Assembly (NCBI GenBank): GCA_012295275.1
Contig: CM022667.1
Location: forward strand, 7,426,794-7,490,793
Source: Chrysomallon squamiferum
Taxonomy: Eukaryota > Mollusca > Gastropoda > Neomphalida > Peltospiridae
Direction: 5' to 3'
Length of the DNA: 64,000 nt
In this document: one piece after another, positions 12,182 to 23,670 of the stretch
Position numbering within the stretch: the first letter of the stretch is position 1
Layout: each line of letters opens with the position of its first letter
Translations under genes and position numbers: made by a program
The notes under the pieces: generated by a model
Seen by the model: only the letters and a program-made list of their open reading frames with translations
The model's database searches: none
What the model was told of the DNA's origin: nothing

Positions 12182-12420
12182 TGAGACACAGGTTGTAAAT
12201 AGTGAGATGTACAGACAGCACGAACAGTGAGATCAGCAGCTAGTGAGATTTACAGACAGCATGAACAGTGAAATCAGCAGCTAGTGAGACACAGATTGTA
12301 AATAGTGAGATGTACAGACAGCATGAACAGTGAGATCAGCAGCTAGTGAGACAGATTGTAAATAGTGAGATGTACAGACAGCACGAACAGTGAGATCAGC
12401 AGCTAGTGAGACATATTGTA
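12147..12420 (+). repeat. tandem duplication of the gene 1 stop-codon region
   Basis: The last coding bases of the phosphoesterase (ACAGACAGCACGAACAGTGA) through GATCAGCAGCTAG and the following GTGAGAC are repeated about four more times downstream, with GTAAATAGTGAGATG linkers of variable length. Only the first copy is coding; the others are 3'UTR. Confidence 0.92.
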
Positions 12421-15400
12421 AAAAGTAAATATAGAGAGATATACAGAAACATGAAAGCACACTTCGTGACTAGTGAGATGCAGATTGTAAACAGTTAAAG
12501 TATAGTGCAATGTATAGACATGACTAGTGAGACTGAACTGCCAGGGAGATAAACTGATAGTGATAGCTGTTTTTCAGTTTTAGAATATCCATTATGATTT
12601 AGATAACTTAGGATTGGCTGCTGATTTACTTGCACATAGTATTTTTACATTTAGTTTTTCATTTCTGACACTGCTTATTGTTATTCATACAAAAACCTAC
12701 AAATATCTGCCGTTTTTACATACAGTCATCAACTAAATAAATAGTTTTTTATATTGTTATATTTGTGAAATAAACCGATATTTGCCATCCATAGAAATAT
12801 GTGATACCTTTTGTGATAACCTCTATGACTTAACACATGTTTATAAATGGTATGAAAAATTGTACATGTTGAATTAGGTAATATTTGTTTTTACATTGGA
12901 GGAAAAATTTACTTTTCTGAAAATAAACACACCCTGCTGGTGGTTTAAACGAAAAGTCTAATCACATTTTAGATGTTGTTCACAACCTTCACAGTTACAC
13001 TGATTTTGAGAAGATGACACCAAAACACAGATCACTGCATATAAAAGGAAATTGTAGTTGTGAACAACACAACTACTGTTACTTTGATAAATCTTTTCTG
13101 TCAAACTGGGACCATATTATTTTCTTTAAGGGAAAAAACTTGCTGTGATCCAGTTCATTATTTTTATATTAGATATCAGCTATTTATTATTTTGGAAAAT
13201 CTTTAAATTATTATTGTTTCAGGGAAAATTTTTTATTTTAAAGAGACAGAAATTCATGATGTCTGCATATTTTCAAAGTCATTCATAATTTTATTGACAC
13301 CTATGTTTTGTAATGTTATTTTACATATATATATATATAACTCTTTATTTTTTTAATTATTATTTTCAAATTTATTTGTTCAGCACTTTTAAACATTTAC
13401 AGCAAATCGTTTTTTCTGCATAGCATTAATCACTTTTATAACTTTCATCTTATAATCTTGTACCAGCATTTAGCATCTGCATTTAACAGTAAACCAAAGA
13501 ATAATTTTCCATAGGCCTGTTTCCTGATCAGGTGTCCAAAATACTATACAGTCACTTTAAATACAGGTTACATTTTGTACTCATTAATGTCTGATAGCAA
13601 TACACGTATAATGTAACCTTTTTGTAATCATTTTTAATTTCTTGCAATTTTTAAAAGATTTAATAAAAAAGCTAACACATTTCTTGTTTTGTGTAAGAAT
13701 GCTTCGTTTTAAGTCATATTCCAAAAATATGTAATCTGATACATATTTAGCTTCCATCTTGTTATATTTTTACCAGTGTACCCTTTTTGATATATATGTA
13801 TATATCATATATTTTGCTTTATTATATTTTTAACTGTTACTAGTTTGTATATATATATTTTTTATATTTTGCAAATCTGATAACATATTAAGAAAAAAAC
13901 AACACAATGACATTTCAGATGTTTTCAGAAAAGCAAAGAAAACATATTTGATGAGTGAAGAATATAGAAATATATAAACACAAACATATCTGATTTTGAA
14001 AGAAAGAATAGCTGTTAAGTGTCTGTTTTGAGAACTGTTTTTTTTTAACTAACAGCAGAATTGTACATTTCTTGTTTTAAAAAGTAAAAAAAAGAACTGA
14101 TTTGATTTACCTTCTTTGTTTTTCCTAATTCTTCACATTTGAATATATTTATACATAAATATACAAGTAATTTAAATAATGATAATTTTAATCTTAAAAA
14201 GTGGCATTATTTATTAATAATGTTTGAAGATATTTTTAAAATAATATTAGTAAGTTTCTATCAAATATTGATGCTGGTATAAATTCACAAGCTTTATCAA
14301 TTTCTTGACAAAATGGTACATTCTTTGATTTTTAAAAAAATGTGTTACCTGTTATTTTATTAGCTTCATGCTTTTATTTATAAGCAATAAAACAGTTTTA
14401 CTATTCATTGTTTTTGTTTTCGTTTTTTTTTTATTAACAGGAGTGTGTTAACTCTTGGTTTCATTATTGTCTGTTTTCACTTTAGATTTTAATAAAATGA
14501 AGAAAACAACATAGATATGTTAGCATTCCAGCAGGAACATATAACTGTATGTGAATTGAAATGTACTTTGCATGTTAAGTATGCAGACATGGTAAATTTA
14601 TTTCATGTTTCATTCCAGTTAAGACAAATTAATATTTTATCTATACCAATAAAAATAGCGTACACCTACAGAACGCAGATGTGGACATTATTATTATTAT
14701 TATTATTATTTAATGAATCTACTTCTAACACCCGCGTCTTAGGGGACTCTGGAGGTCGAAAAGATGGTTTCAAACAAAGTATTTTGTAAAACATAAATAT
14801 ACCTTATGCATATTATGAGTTTTATGATGTGCAAAATATGTTTTATTTACATCTATGAAGGAATTCCGTGTGTTTGCAATTGTGTTTTAACAAAGAGCCG
14901 TGACACTGATAGTGCCAATGGGTTCTGTTGACTGTTGTGGTGGATGTTCAAAAAAATTGTCTGTGATGTAAGAACACTTCTGTTCCGCCCCACAGGTGTC
15001 CGTCCCTATAAGACAGGAACCACTGAACCCTATATTCCGCGACCAGGCAATACAAATTATTCTGATTTGTTTGGCTAAGCTTTGTATTTGACACGTAAGG
15101 GGAGATAACTATATTCCGGAAATAAAATGTAATGACAATTGAATTCGAGAAACATATATTATTTTTAGGTGTTTTGCCATCAGGATATTCCAGTAACAGC
15201 AAATATGTATGAGTGGTACGTTTTTTTAATTATTAAACTTATGACAGGTGTTCATTGTTTATGTTAATTAGCAATAAATAATTTTCAGTAACATTGGTAT
15301 GTCGGTGATGTTCTAAGAATTTAAATTGAAGCAAAATTTAATTTTTTATCTTGTCTGTAAAACTTTTAAGCAAAAAGTAAACGTTTGCGCATAATATTTA

Positions 15401-16250
15401 AATATATACAAAACAGTATTTGTTTCGAAAATTATTTTAAAATATTTCGTCAGTACTATACATAAATATATTGATAAAATATAATCACGATTGTGTATCT
15501 TACAATAATATTTGTGTATAATCTGATTCATAGTCACTGATAATAAAATTATATAACGCTGTATTTCTTAATGCAGAGTATTTAAATAGTATTAAATGAT
15601 TCCTTTATCATCATGAAATACTATTTGTTAAGAAATTTTAAATTAGGTCACTTTTGTTGTTGTCAATTAAACACCGAATCCATCAGATCTCAGTGAAATT
15701 TGATATACTAGATGACTTACAGGAAATAACATATCAGTCTCTACGTTTTGAGATGTAGGTCAACAAAATATTGTTAACTAACAAAAAAATACAGTGATAT
15801 AAGCTTTTGTAAAAATGCATATTTTTAAAACTTTTCATAAAATACAGTTACAGATGCAAGAGGACAAATTTCAGATGGGACAGATAAACATTTCTAACGA
15901 GGAACTTGTTGATATCTGCACCAGTAGTTACTATTACATAATTAAATAACAGAGTTATGTTACACATTGCCTTTAACTTCTGTACTGACCTCAGACTACT
16001 GACTGTAGTGTTAGGCAGATCATGTGACAAAGGCTCAGCTATGTATCAAAACAGTATCATATATAAACAATATAATTACATCTGTATTTTTCTAAATGAT
16101 TGTTTTCTTTGATGCTGATCTTACTTCTTTGCTAATAATAAAATAAGTGTTTTTAATGTTCCAAAATATTTTCAATACCTTTTTTTTTTTATTTGTTTTA
16201 ATTCTGTCATAGTGAAATATATCTATTTTAACTTCAGAGTAAAATAAAAA
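12182..16250. other. 3' flank of gene 1 and 5' flank of gene 2, no gene recognised
   Basis: Possible gene 1 polyadenylation signals are AATAAA at 12769-12774 and 14386-14391; the latter is followed by T/G-rich DNA. A higher-complexity, CpG-containing patch at about 14870-15200 may be the promoter or first noncoding exon of gene 2. It includes GGGGAGATAACT at about 15099-15110 and the palindrome TTCCGGAA (ETS-like) at 15114-15121. I recall GGGAGATAAC-type motifs as common in mollusc noncoding DNA, which is weak taxonomic evidence. The rest is AT-rich with no supportable exon. Confidence 0.5.
14386..14391 (+). terminator. candidate polyadenylation signal of gene 1
   Basis: AATAAA followed within 40 nt by a T/G-rich tract (TTGTTTTTGTTTTCG). 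It is a plausible distal poly(A) site, but several other AATAAA motifs lie closer to the stop codon. Confidence 0.3.
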
Positions 16251-16504
16251 ATGAAATTGGAGAAATTTGAAATTGCTTTTGACAATCCCCGAGGTGTGTT
16301 CTGTTCTGGTGAGCAGGTTCGAGGAAATGTCATCATCTCTCTCACGCAGCCTATGAAGATGAGAAGTGAGTTATCAGTTACCAAAATGTTGTATCTAATT
16401 TAAAAAGTTAAAAAAAAAAAAAAAAAATAATAATAATAATTAATGAATATTCTCAAAGTGCCTGTTAACAATATATCAGTCATGTGTGTAACCATCAATT
16501 TGCT

Positions 16505-16565
<61 letters not shown>

Positions 16566-19546
16566 CTGTGTAATCTATTGTGCCGTAGAACTGACTTACC
16601 AGTTAGAAAGCTATGTCACTTTTTTTTGTGTTCAATTTCAGAAATTTCCTTGTACTTTGAAGGCCGTTCAAAGTCACATTGGGAAGTTAAACATGGACGC
16701 AGTAAAACAGATTACAGAGCAAATGAACCTTACATTCATCATGTGATGCTCTTGTTTGGAAGAGGTAAAAAGGAACTTTGCATTTACTCTGTAAAATCCC
16801 ACAAGAAAAAAAATGTTAATAATTCTTACCTGTAATAGTTTCTATTTGTTTACAGATGAATCCAGTCAAGAACATCCTGCTGGTTATCATACATACCCAT
16901 TTGCTTTGATGTTGTCACCAAACTTACCTTCTTCATTTGAGGGTCGCCGTGGTTACGTCAGATACTTCTGCAAGGCAACTATTAACCGACCATGGAAATT
17001 TGATGAGCACACAAAAAGAGCTTTCACAGTAATCCACCATCTGGATTTAAATTTCATGCCTGAAGCAATGGTAATAAAATTTGTTGACATCTTTTAGTTC
17101 AAATTACTGCTTTTATCCAAGTCTGTATACATCATCACACTTTATTCTTAGTAAACAGACTGGCTTGGAGGAACAAATAAAACAGTAAGGAATTATATAT
17201 ATATTTGTTTTCAGATAAATATAGTTTTTATAACAGTCAGTGGAGATATCTTGTTTTTTGCAGATGCCGATAGTTGCTGAGCAGGAGCAGGCAATTGAAG
17301 GATTCTGTTGTTCTGCTGGGTCAGTGTCTGCACGACTACAACTTCCAAAGACAGGCTACGTTCCAGGTGAACCCTTAGCTTACAGCGTCGCTGTGTACAA
17401 CAGATCTGACAACAAAGTTGACAAAATACAGCTAGAGTTAAAACAGGTCAGTGAGCACATCATTTACATTTTTAAATCTTTACATTGAGTAATATATATA
17501 TTTATTGAATTACTTACATATTTATTCAGTGCATTGAGATGTTTACATATCTAATGTATTCACTTAGATATTTACTTTGATATATACACTAAGTTATTTA
17601 CATAATTTATTGAATACACTGAATCATTTACATATTTATTTAATACACTGAATAATTAACATATTTTTTGAATACTTTGATGTTTATGTTATGAAATAAT
17701 GATGTTTGATAATGAATTAAACTGTAACTAATTTTGTTAACAGATAGTTAACTACACAGGCTATTCTGACAGCTTATTTTCGTCTGGTCATCCGAAACAG
17801 CACACGAAGGTTGACCAGATTTCTCTCTACACACACCCATGTAATGTGAAGAAACACTCAGAGGAGCACCTCAGCCAGATCGCCACCATTCCAGCTCTGC
17901 CTCCTTCAAAACTGGAGGGCTGCAGCATCATCGACATTACATACATCTTGTCTGTGAGTTTTTTACAAGTAACGTTTACTTATTTCTTGTCTGTGAGTTT
18001 TTCACAAGTAACTTTTACTTATTTCTTGTCTGTGAGTTTTTTACAAGTAACATTTACTTATTTCTTGTCTGTAAGTTTTTTTACAAGTAACGTTTACTAA
18101 TTTCTTGCTGTGAGTTTTTTCACAAGTAACTTTTAGTTATTTCTTGTCTGAGAGTTTTTTTACAAGTAACTTTTAGTTATTTCTTGTCTGTGAGTTTTTT
18201 ACAAGTAACGTTTACTTATTTTATGTCTGTGAGTTTTTTACAAGTAACTTTGACATTTCTTACTTGTCTGTAATTTTTCTTACAAATAACTTTGAAATAT
18301 TTGTTTACATATTTCTGATAATGATAATATGCTGGGAGACATGTCTTTTTAAATTTTAAATGTAAATATGTGTCTGTTATTTTGTGTTTGTACAAGTTTT
18401 GTCAGATGTGTTGAAGTCAAAGAATGTACAATGTGCAAATCCTTGGTTTTCATTGATGTTTTATTTATTTTAATTTTGACACTTCTTGTGTGAAGTTGAA
18501 CATCAGTGTGGGTTGGACGAGTTTTACCGTGGAGAGGATGATCATCATTGGAACTATTCCTATACAGCAGATTCCTCTAGTGCCTTCCTCTGAACCCTCA
18601 GCACCTCCATTAGAACCACCAGAATATTCAGAACGTGTGTATCACCCTTAATTCAAACAAAAAACATATTTACTTACAATCAGATATATATTGCATGGTC
18701 ACTGAAAAATACAGAATCCATAAAATAGAAATAAATTTAAAAGTAAAAAATATGTTCATTATTTTTAAGTTACATACTAGAACTGTTTGACATCACAATA
18801 CAGTTTATTGTTATACAAGAGTTGATATTAATGTTATCTAGTACAAGAGTTAATATTAATGTTATCTAACTCTAGAGTTAATGTTATCTAACACAAGAGT
18901 TGATATTAATGTTATGTAACACTAGAGTTGATATTAATATTAATATTATCTAACACTAGAGTTAATATTAATGTTATCTAACACTAAAGTTGATATTAAT
19001 GTTATCTAACACGAGTTGATATTAATGATATCTAACACTAGAGTTGATATTAATGTTATCTAGTACAAGAGTTGATAGTAATGTTATCTAATATGAGAGT
19101 TGATATTATCTAATACAGCAATTGATGTTAATGTTATCTAAAACTTGAGTTGATATTAATGTTATCTAAAACTTGAGTTGATATTAATGTTATCTAACAC
19201 TAGAGTTGATATTAATGTTATCTAGTACAAGAGTTGATAGTAATGTTATCTAACACTAGAGTTGATATTAATGTTATCTAACACTAGAGTTGATATTAAT
19301 GTTATCTAACACTAGAGTTGATATTAATGTTATCTAACACTAGAGTTGATATTAATATTATTTCTGTATTTAGCTCCACCATCGTATGAGGAGAGTTTTC
19401 TACACGTTGCTATGGGAGATGAGGTGGAGGAGGCTCACACAACTGGAGGTATGGCCAACTGGACCCCGTCGTACATCTACTACAACTGGAACCAGCCCAC
19501 TCAGCCTGTCCCCTCCATTCCTCCACCTGCCTACAACCAGCTTTGA
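16251..19546 (+). CDS. arrestin domain-containing protein (ARRDC2/3/4-type alpha-arrestin), 7 exons
   Basis: Exons: 16251-16365, 16642-16764, 16856-17070, 17264-17446, 17744-17953, 18496-18634, 19374-19546. Phases agree and give 385 aa, close to human ARRDC3 (about 414). Arrestin_N (about 1-155) opens with MKLEKFEIAFDNPRGVFCSG and contains EISLYFEGR. Arrestin_C (about 165-305) contains GYVPGEPL and ends around IIIGTIPI. The tail has three PPxY motifs: PPEY 323-326, PPSY 330-333, PPAY 379-382. In this family such motifs recruit WW domains of NEDD4-type ubiquitin ligases to ubiquitinate membrane cargo such as GPCRs and transporters, so an endosome/plasma-membrane adaptor role is inferred. The acceptor before exon 6 (GTGAAG, weak pyrimidine tract) is the least certain junction. 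The paralogue within ARRDC2/3/4 is not resolvable. Confidence 0.95.
16505..16564. repeat. (CA)n microsatellite, intron 1 of the arrestin gene
   Basis: About 30 uninterrupted CA dinucleotides between exons 1 and 2 of the alpha-arrestin gene, ending about 78 bp before exon 2. Confidence 0.97.
17936..18280 (+). repeat. 39-bp minisatellite carrying copies of the exon 5 splice donor
   Basis: The unit is about 18 nt resembling the end of exon 5 (TTTACTTATTTCTTGTCT) plus the donor and intron start (GTGAGTTTTTTACAAGTAAC). Donor-like sites occur at 17954 (chosen), 17993, 18032 and 18071, exactly 39 nt apart. The reading frame stays open, each unit encoding VSFLQVTFTYFLS or a close variant. Later units vary in length and lose the frame. 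Confidence 0.93.
18790..19365. repeat. 28-bp minisatellite, about 20 copies (intron 6)
   Basis: About twenty copies of a unit like GAGTTGATATTAATGTTATC followed by TAACACTA fill the second half of intron 6 of the alpha-arrestin gene, ending a few bases before the exon 7 acceptor. No exon edge is copied. Confidence 0.93.
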
Positions 19547-19868
19547 GTTTCACTTCCACTATACAATGTGAAATTAGTTACAACTTAAATTATCCTTTTC
19601 TGTCTCTGTCTGTGTTCAGAAAATTCTTCTGGTCAGAGAATTAAGAAGAAAATTGATTTCAAACAGTGTCCGTGAGATGTGTTTAAAAATAATATTTTAA
19701 AATCTGTGGACATGCTTACTGTTTGTCTAACGTATTTGTTAGATGTTATTTCTTTTGCTTGCAGACTAAAAAAATACAAAATATTATAATCATGCTTGGA
19801 AAGTTTTGCATAAAAGTGCTCATCCTGGATTTTCTGGCAAATTCATCATGTTTTCTCACTTTTACTTT

Positions 19869-19899
<31 letters not shown>

Positions 19900-21413
19900 G
19901 CGCGTGTGCCCACATGTGTACATATGATTATGTATCAAACACATTTTTGGGGCAATATCCTGTGCTATATCTTTCAGTTTTTTCACACAGTACTTCAAAC
20001 ATTTGTTGTTAGTTTGGGAAATTTATTATTATTTCTTGTCAAGTGAATGTTTATGAAATTTATGCTTTAAAGAAGTAAATAAGAAATTTATTATTTTCTT
20101 GTGTACCTTTTCCCTTAGATTACTATTCATGGGGAATTAGAAAATATTAATGCAACAATCATGGTAAGTGTGTATGTTTTCTTTATAAGTTCATCATTCA
20201 CTTTTTATTGTGTTTCTTCAACTGATTTGTCTAGTTTAACTTTTTTATTTTATAGAATCAGATTTATTATGTTTAAGAAACCAAATCCCCGCTTTCTTTC
20301 TTGTTTTCTTTCAACATATGATTGACTGTTGCTGTGATAAAATTTTTGCCTTGTTGGAAATATTTTTAAATAGTACTGTTTTACACAAATTTAGATAAAT
20401 ATTTTTGGAACGTAGGGATGGTTTCTACTGTATTAAACATACTGAAGCAGTTTTAGATAAAATTTCTTTTCGTATTGTTTATTGCTTTTACTAATCATTC
20501 TGGTAAAAAACAAAGAAGTGTGGCATGCATAATTTGCAGACATGCAAACACACATACACAAGCAGAGATTATTTTTGCTTGTTTTGATTATTCATTGTTT
20601 TTCTGTTTTATTTGCATGTTTCAGTATGCTTCTGTTGTTAGAAAACATAGAACAGTCAGTAACAGTTACAGTCTGGAATAAGAAACACTGGATTAAAACT
20701 ATAAAAATAAACCTGCACAACAACAACAAAAGTTGTTCTAAATTTTAGGTGTGCAGGAATTCCAACAGAGACTACATCAGTTGTCCAGTTGAAGTTTAGA
20801 CTTTCTGTAAAAAATGTCTGAGTTTTTCTTAAATTGTAAAATAATCACAGGATAATGTACTACTCTTTATTAGCTGCATTCTGATTATGTTTTATCTATA
20901 GGTATTTTATTATTTTCAATGTATTTTTTAATATAAAAATATTTTCTATAAACAAAATGAAAAGATTTTTTTTATTATTATTTGATTTTTCATTGTAAGA
21001 GAAATGAAGATAACTGAATATTGACTGAGACTTTTTTAGTATTCTATTTTGTTCAAAACTAATCTGTTAAAATATCCATGACCCTGCACTACCTTTTATA
21101 TCTCATTTTTACACATTTCATTTTTATTTCTTATTTCTTATTACTTTTTTTGTTACGTGCATTTTCTTCTTCTTTAAAATAACATAATACTGAATTTGTT
21201 TTGTGGTGATCATATTTACAATTTGTTGGTCTCAAGTATGAATTTGTAAAGTTGTAGCTGCTGAAATTTTGTCATTACAAATACAAAATAGTTATCTGTC
21301 ACAGATAGTTTCTGTGATACAAGTTGTATTATTTTCTCTTGTGCATTTTGTAATTCTTTATTTTTAACATTATGTCAATATGTAGGGAATATGAATCATT
21401 AATTGTGATGAAT

Positions 21414-21416
21414 TAA

Positions 21417-21449
<33 letters not shown>

Positions 21450-21507
21450 GATCATCATCATTACTACTGTTATTATTATTATTTTCATCATTATCATTAT
21501 TATTACC

Positions 21508-21549
<42 letters not shown>

Positions 21550-21552
21550 TAA
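21414..21552. repeat. ATT/ATC trinucleotide microsatellite
   Basis: Long imperfect trinucleotide run, mainly ATT with ATC interruptions, in the convergent intergenic region. Confidence 0.95.
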
Positions 21553-22123
21553 ACTTCAGCTGATTATTAAATTTGAGCACATTGTTTTGAAGCTTGGACT
21601 GAACATGACATTATTTATTTTTTGAAAAATATGTTAAAAAAATATGTCATCATGTCTCAGAATGAAGGTATCATGAAGCTGGAGATTTTGATGTTTGTAA
21701 ATAGTTTTGTTTGTACTCATACACCTCAGTGACAGTGTAAAACATCTTATAGTAATAGATACTTTTTACTCAGCATATTTAACAGGTTTTGTATTACTGC
21801 TGTGTAAATACAAAATAAACTCCCTGATCTCTTCTCACCTGTAATTGGTCATCATGTGCAGAATATGCAGTGCGTACTCATGAGTTGAAATATTTTTATA
21901 CAATGTCTAAAATAAGTACACTGGTTATTTGGTTATTGCCAGAAATTAACAATCTTGTAAAAACAATCAGTAAAGATTTTTTTTTTTTTTTTTTTTTTTT
22001 AATTATCCTTATAAGGTTATTCAGTAATAATACATGTATTTAAAAATATTTTGTGTGTTTGTTAGAAAGAATGATTCATAATGTGCAGTTTCATTTACCT
22101 TTTTATAGATTTTGTGAAATGTT

Positions 22124-22153
22124 AGTGTATGTTTATATATATAAACATACACT
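22124..22153. repeat. perfect 30-bp palindrome
   Basis: AGTGTATGTTTATAT is followed directly by its exact reverse complement, with no spacer. It could extrude a cruciform or be a relic of a small transposon. Confidence 0.9.
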
Positions 22154-23639
22154 GTGTTAACATAATTGATAGAAAAAACTGATTTTAAAATGGTGTCTTG
22201 TTAAAACAATCATTTTTTAATATTCATTTTCAAATTCTGAAGATTCCAGATCATGGAAAGAAAATACCTCAAGAAATTAATATTTCATTTTTGTTTAATT
22301 TGGAAAAATTAATTATGTAACATTCTGATACATCCTTATGTTTTATTGTTTATTATTAGTATTATTTTTCAGTTTTCCAGTTGTCCTTTCTGTTTCCATA
22401 GAATTGTCTCATTTTCTGATTGTTAAAAATGATATTAATGTCCAGTTAAGTTGAACTGCATCAGAGTTATATATGTAATATTTTGAAATTAACTGTGGTT
22501 AATTTGACAGATTCATTATTTGTGTTTGCCAATTATATTGCTCAGTTCTGTTTCTTTCCAATGTGTATTCCAGTAATTGTGTTTGTAAATATGTTTGATT
22601 TCTTACTGTGCTTTTTGTTAAATAGAAGATTACTTTAAACAATTTTGTGATAGTCTTTCAGTAATACAGAGACTTGTAACAGTCTGAATATGCATGAATT
22701 CCTTGCTTTATGTACATAAAATGTATGTATATGTCATAGATTACCGTTTTATAAATTATTTTTGTTTTGTAAATAGATTTTTTTGTTTTGTTCTTGTTTT
22801 TAAACAAGTTTGAAAAGCAGTTTATTACAAAGTTAATAAAAAATTATAATACTGCAATTTATAAAAGTCCTATGTAGAAGTTTATAAAATAATGTGAAGT
22901 AGTACTGAATATTAACCATGCATTGCTTGTTACAGAAACATGAGCTCTTACGTCGTATAAACTATGTCAAGTTGACTGCAACAAATTAACTGTGGAAATA
23001 AGCTATTTCCTTTACAGTAGAGTTTTAGCTGTGAATTGGTGGTGTTCTCCACACAAAACTAATAATATATTAATGAAAATTATGTAACAGAATTTAAAAC
23101 TTGGAGAAAGAGGATAAATATTTAAAACAAGCTTCACGTTGCAGTTATTAAATTATTATGAGAGAATGTATATTTAATAATCACAGTAATCAACAAATAA
23201 CAAGTTTGTATCAGTGTATTTTAAATTTAAAAAGTTTGAAATGTGAAGTAAAAGATTTTCTAGTTAAAAATCAAATTAGAGATAATACAAGTGTATCCTG
23301 GAATTTCAGTTTCACAAATCGATGTATAAAACTTTTAATGTTTCTTTGGGTTTTTTTTTTAAAGATAGTTTTAATGGCTGATTTTATGTGAAGTTCAGTT
23401 TGAAAAGTTTTATAAATTAATTTTTCAGAAACTGCTAAATTGATGTTTATGTCAATATTGGCCAAAATTGAAAACTGTAATTTGGAATTGGATTGTCTTG
23501 TAAATAGTATATGCATTGATTTGTGAACTTTTTAAAACATTTTAAAATATTCTTAACAGCGTTTTTTTCATTTCGGTCTTAAGCATATTTATGGAAAATT
23601 TAATACAAAATGCTTAACATTTGTGTCTTTTAATTTTTT

Positions 23640-23670
<31 letters not shown>

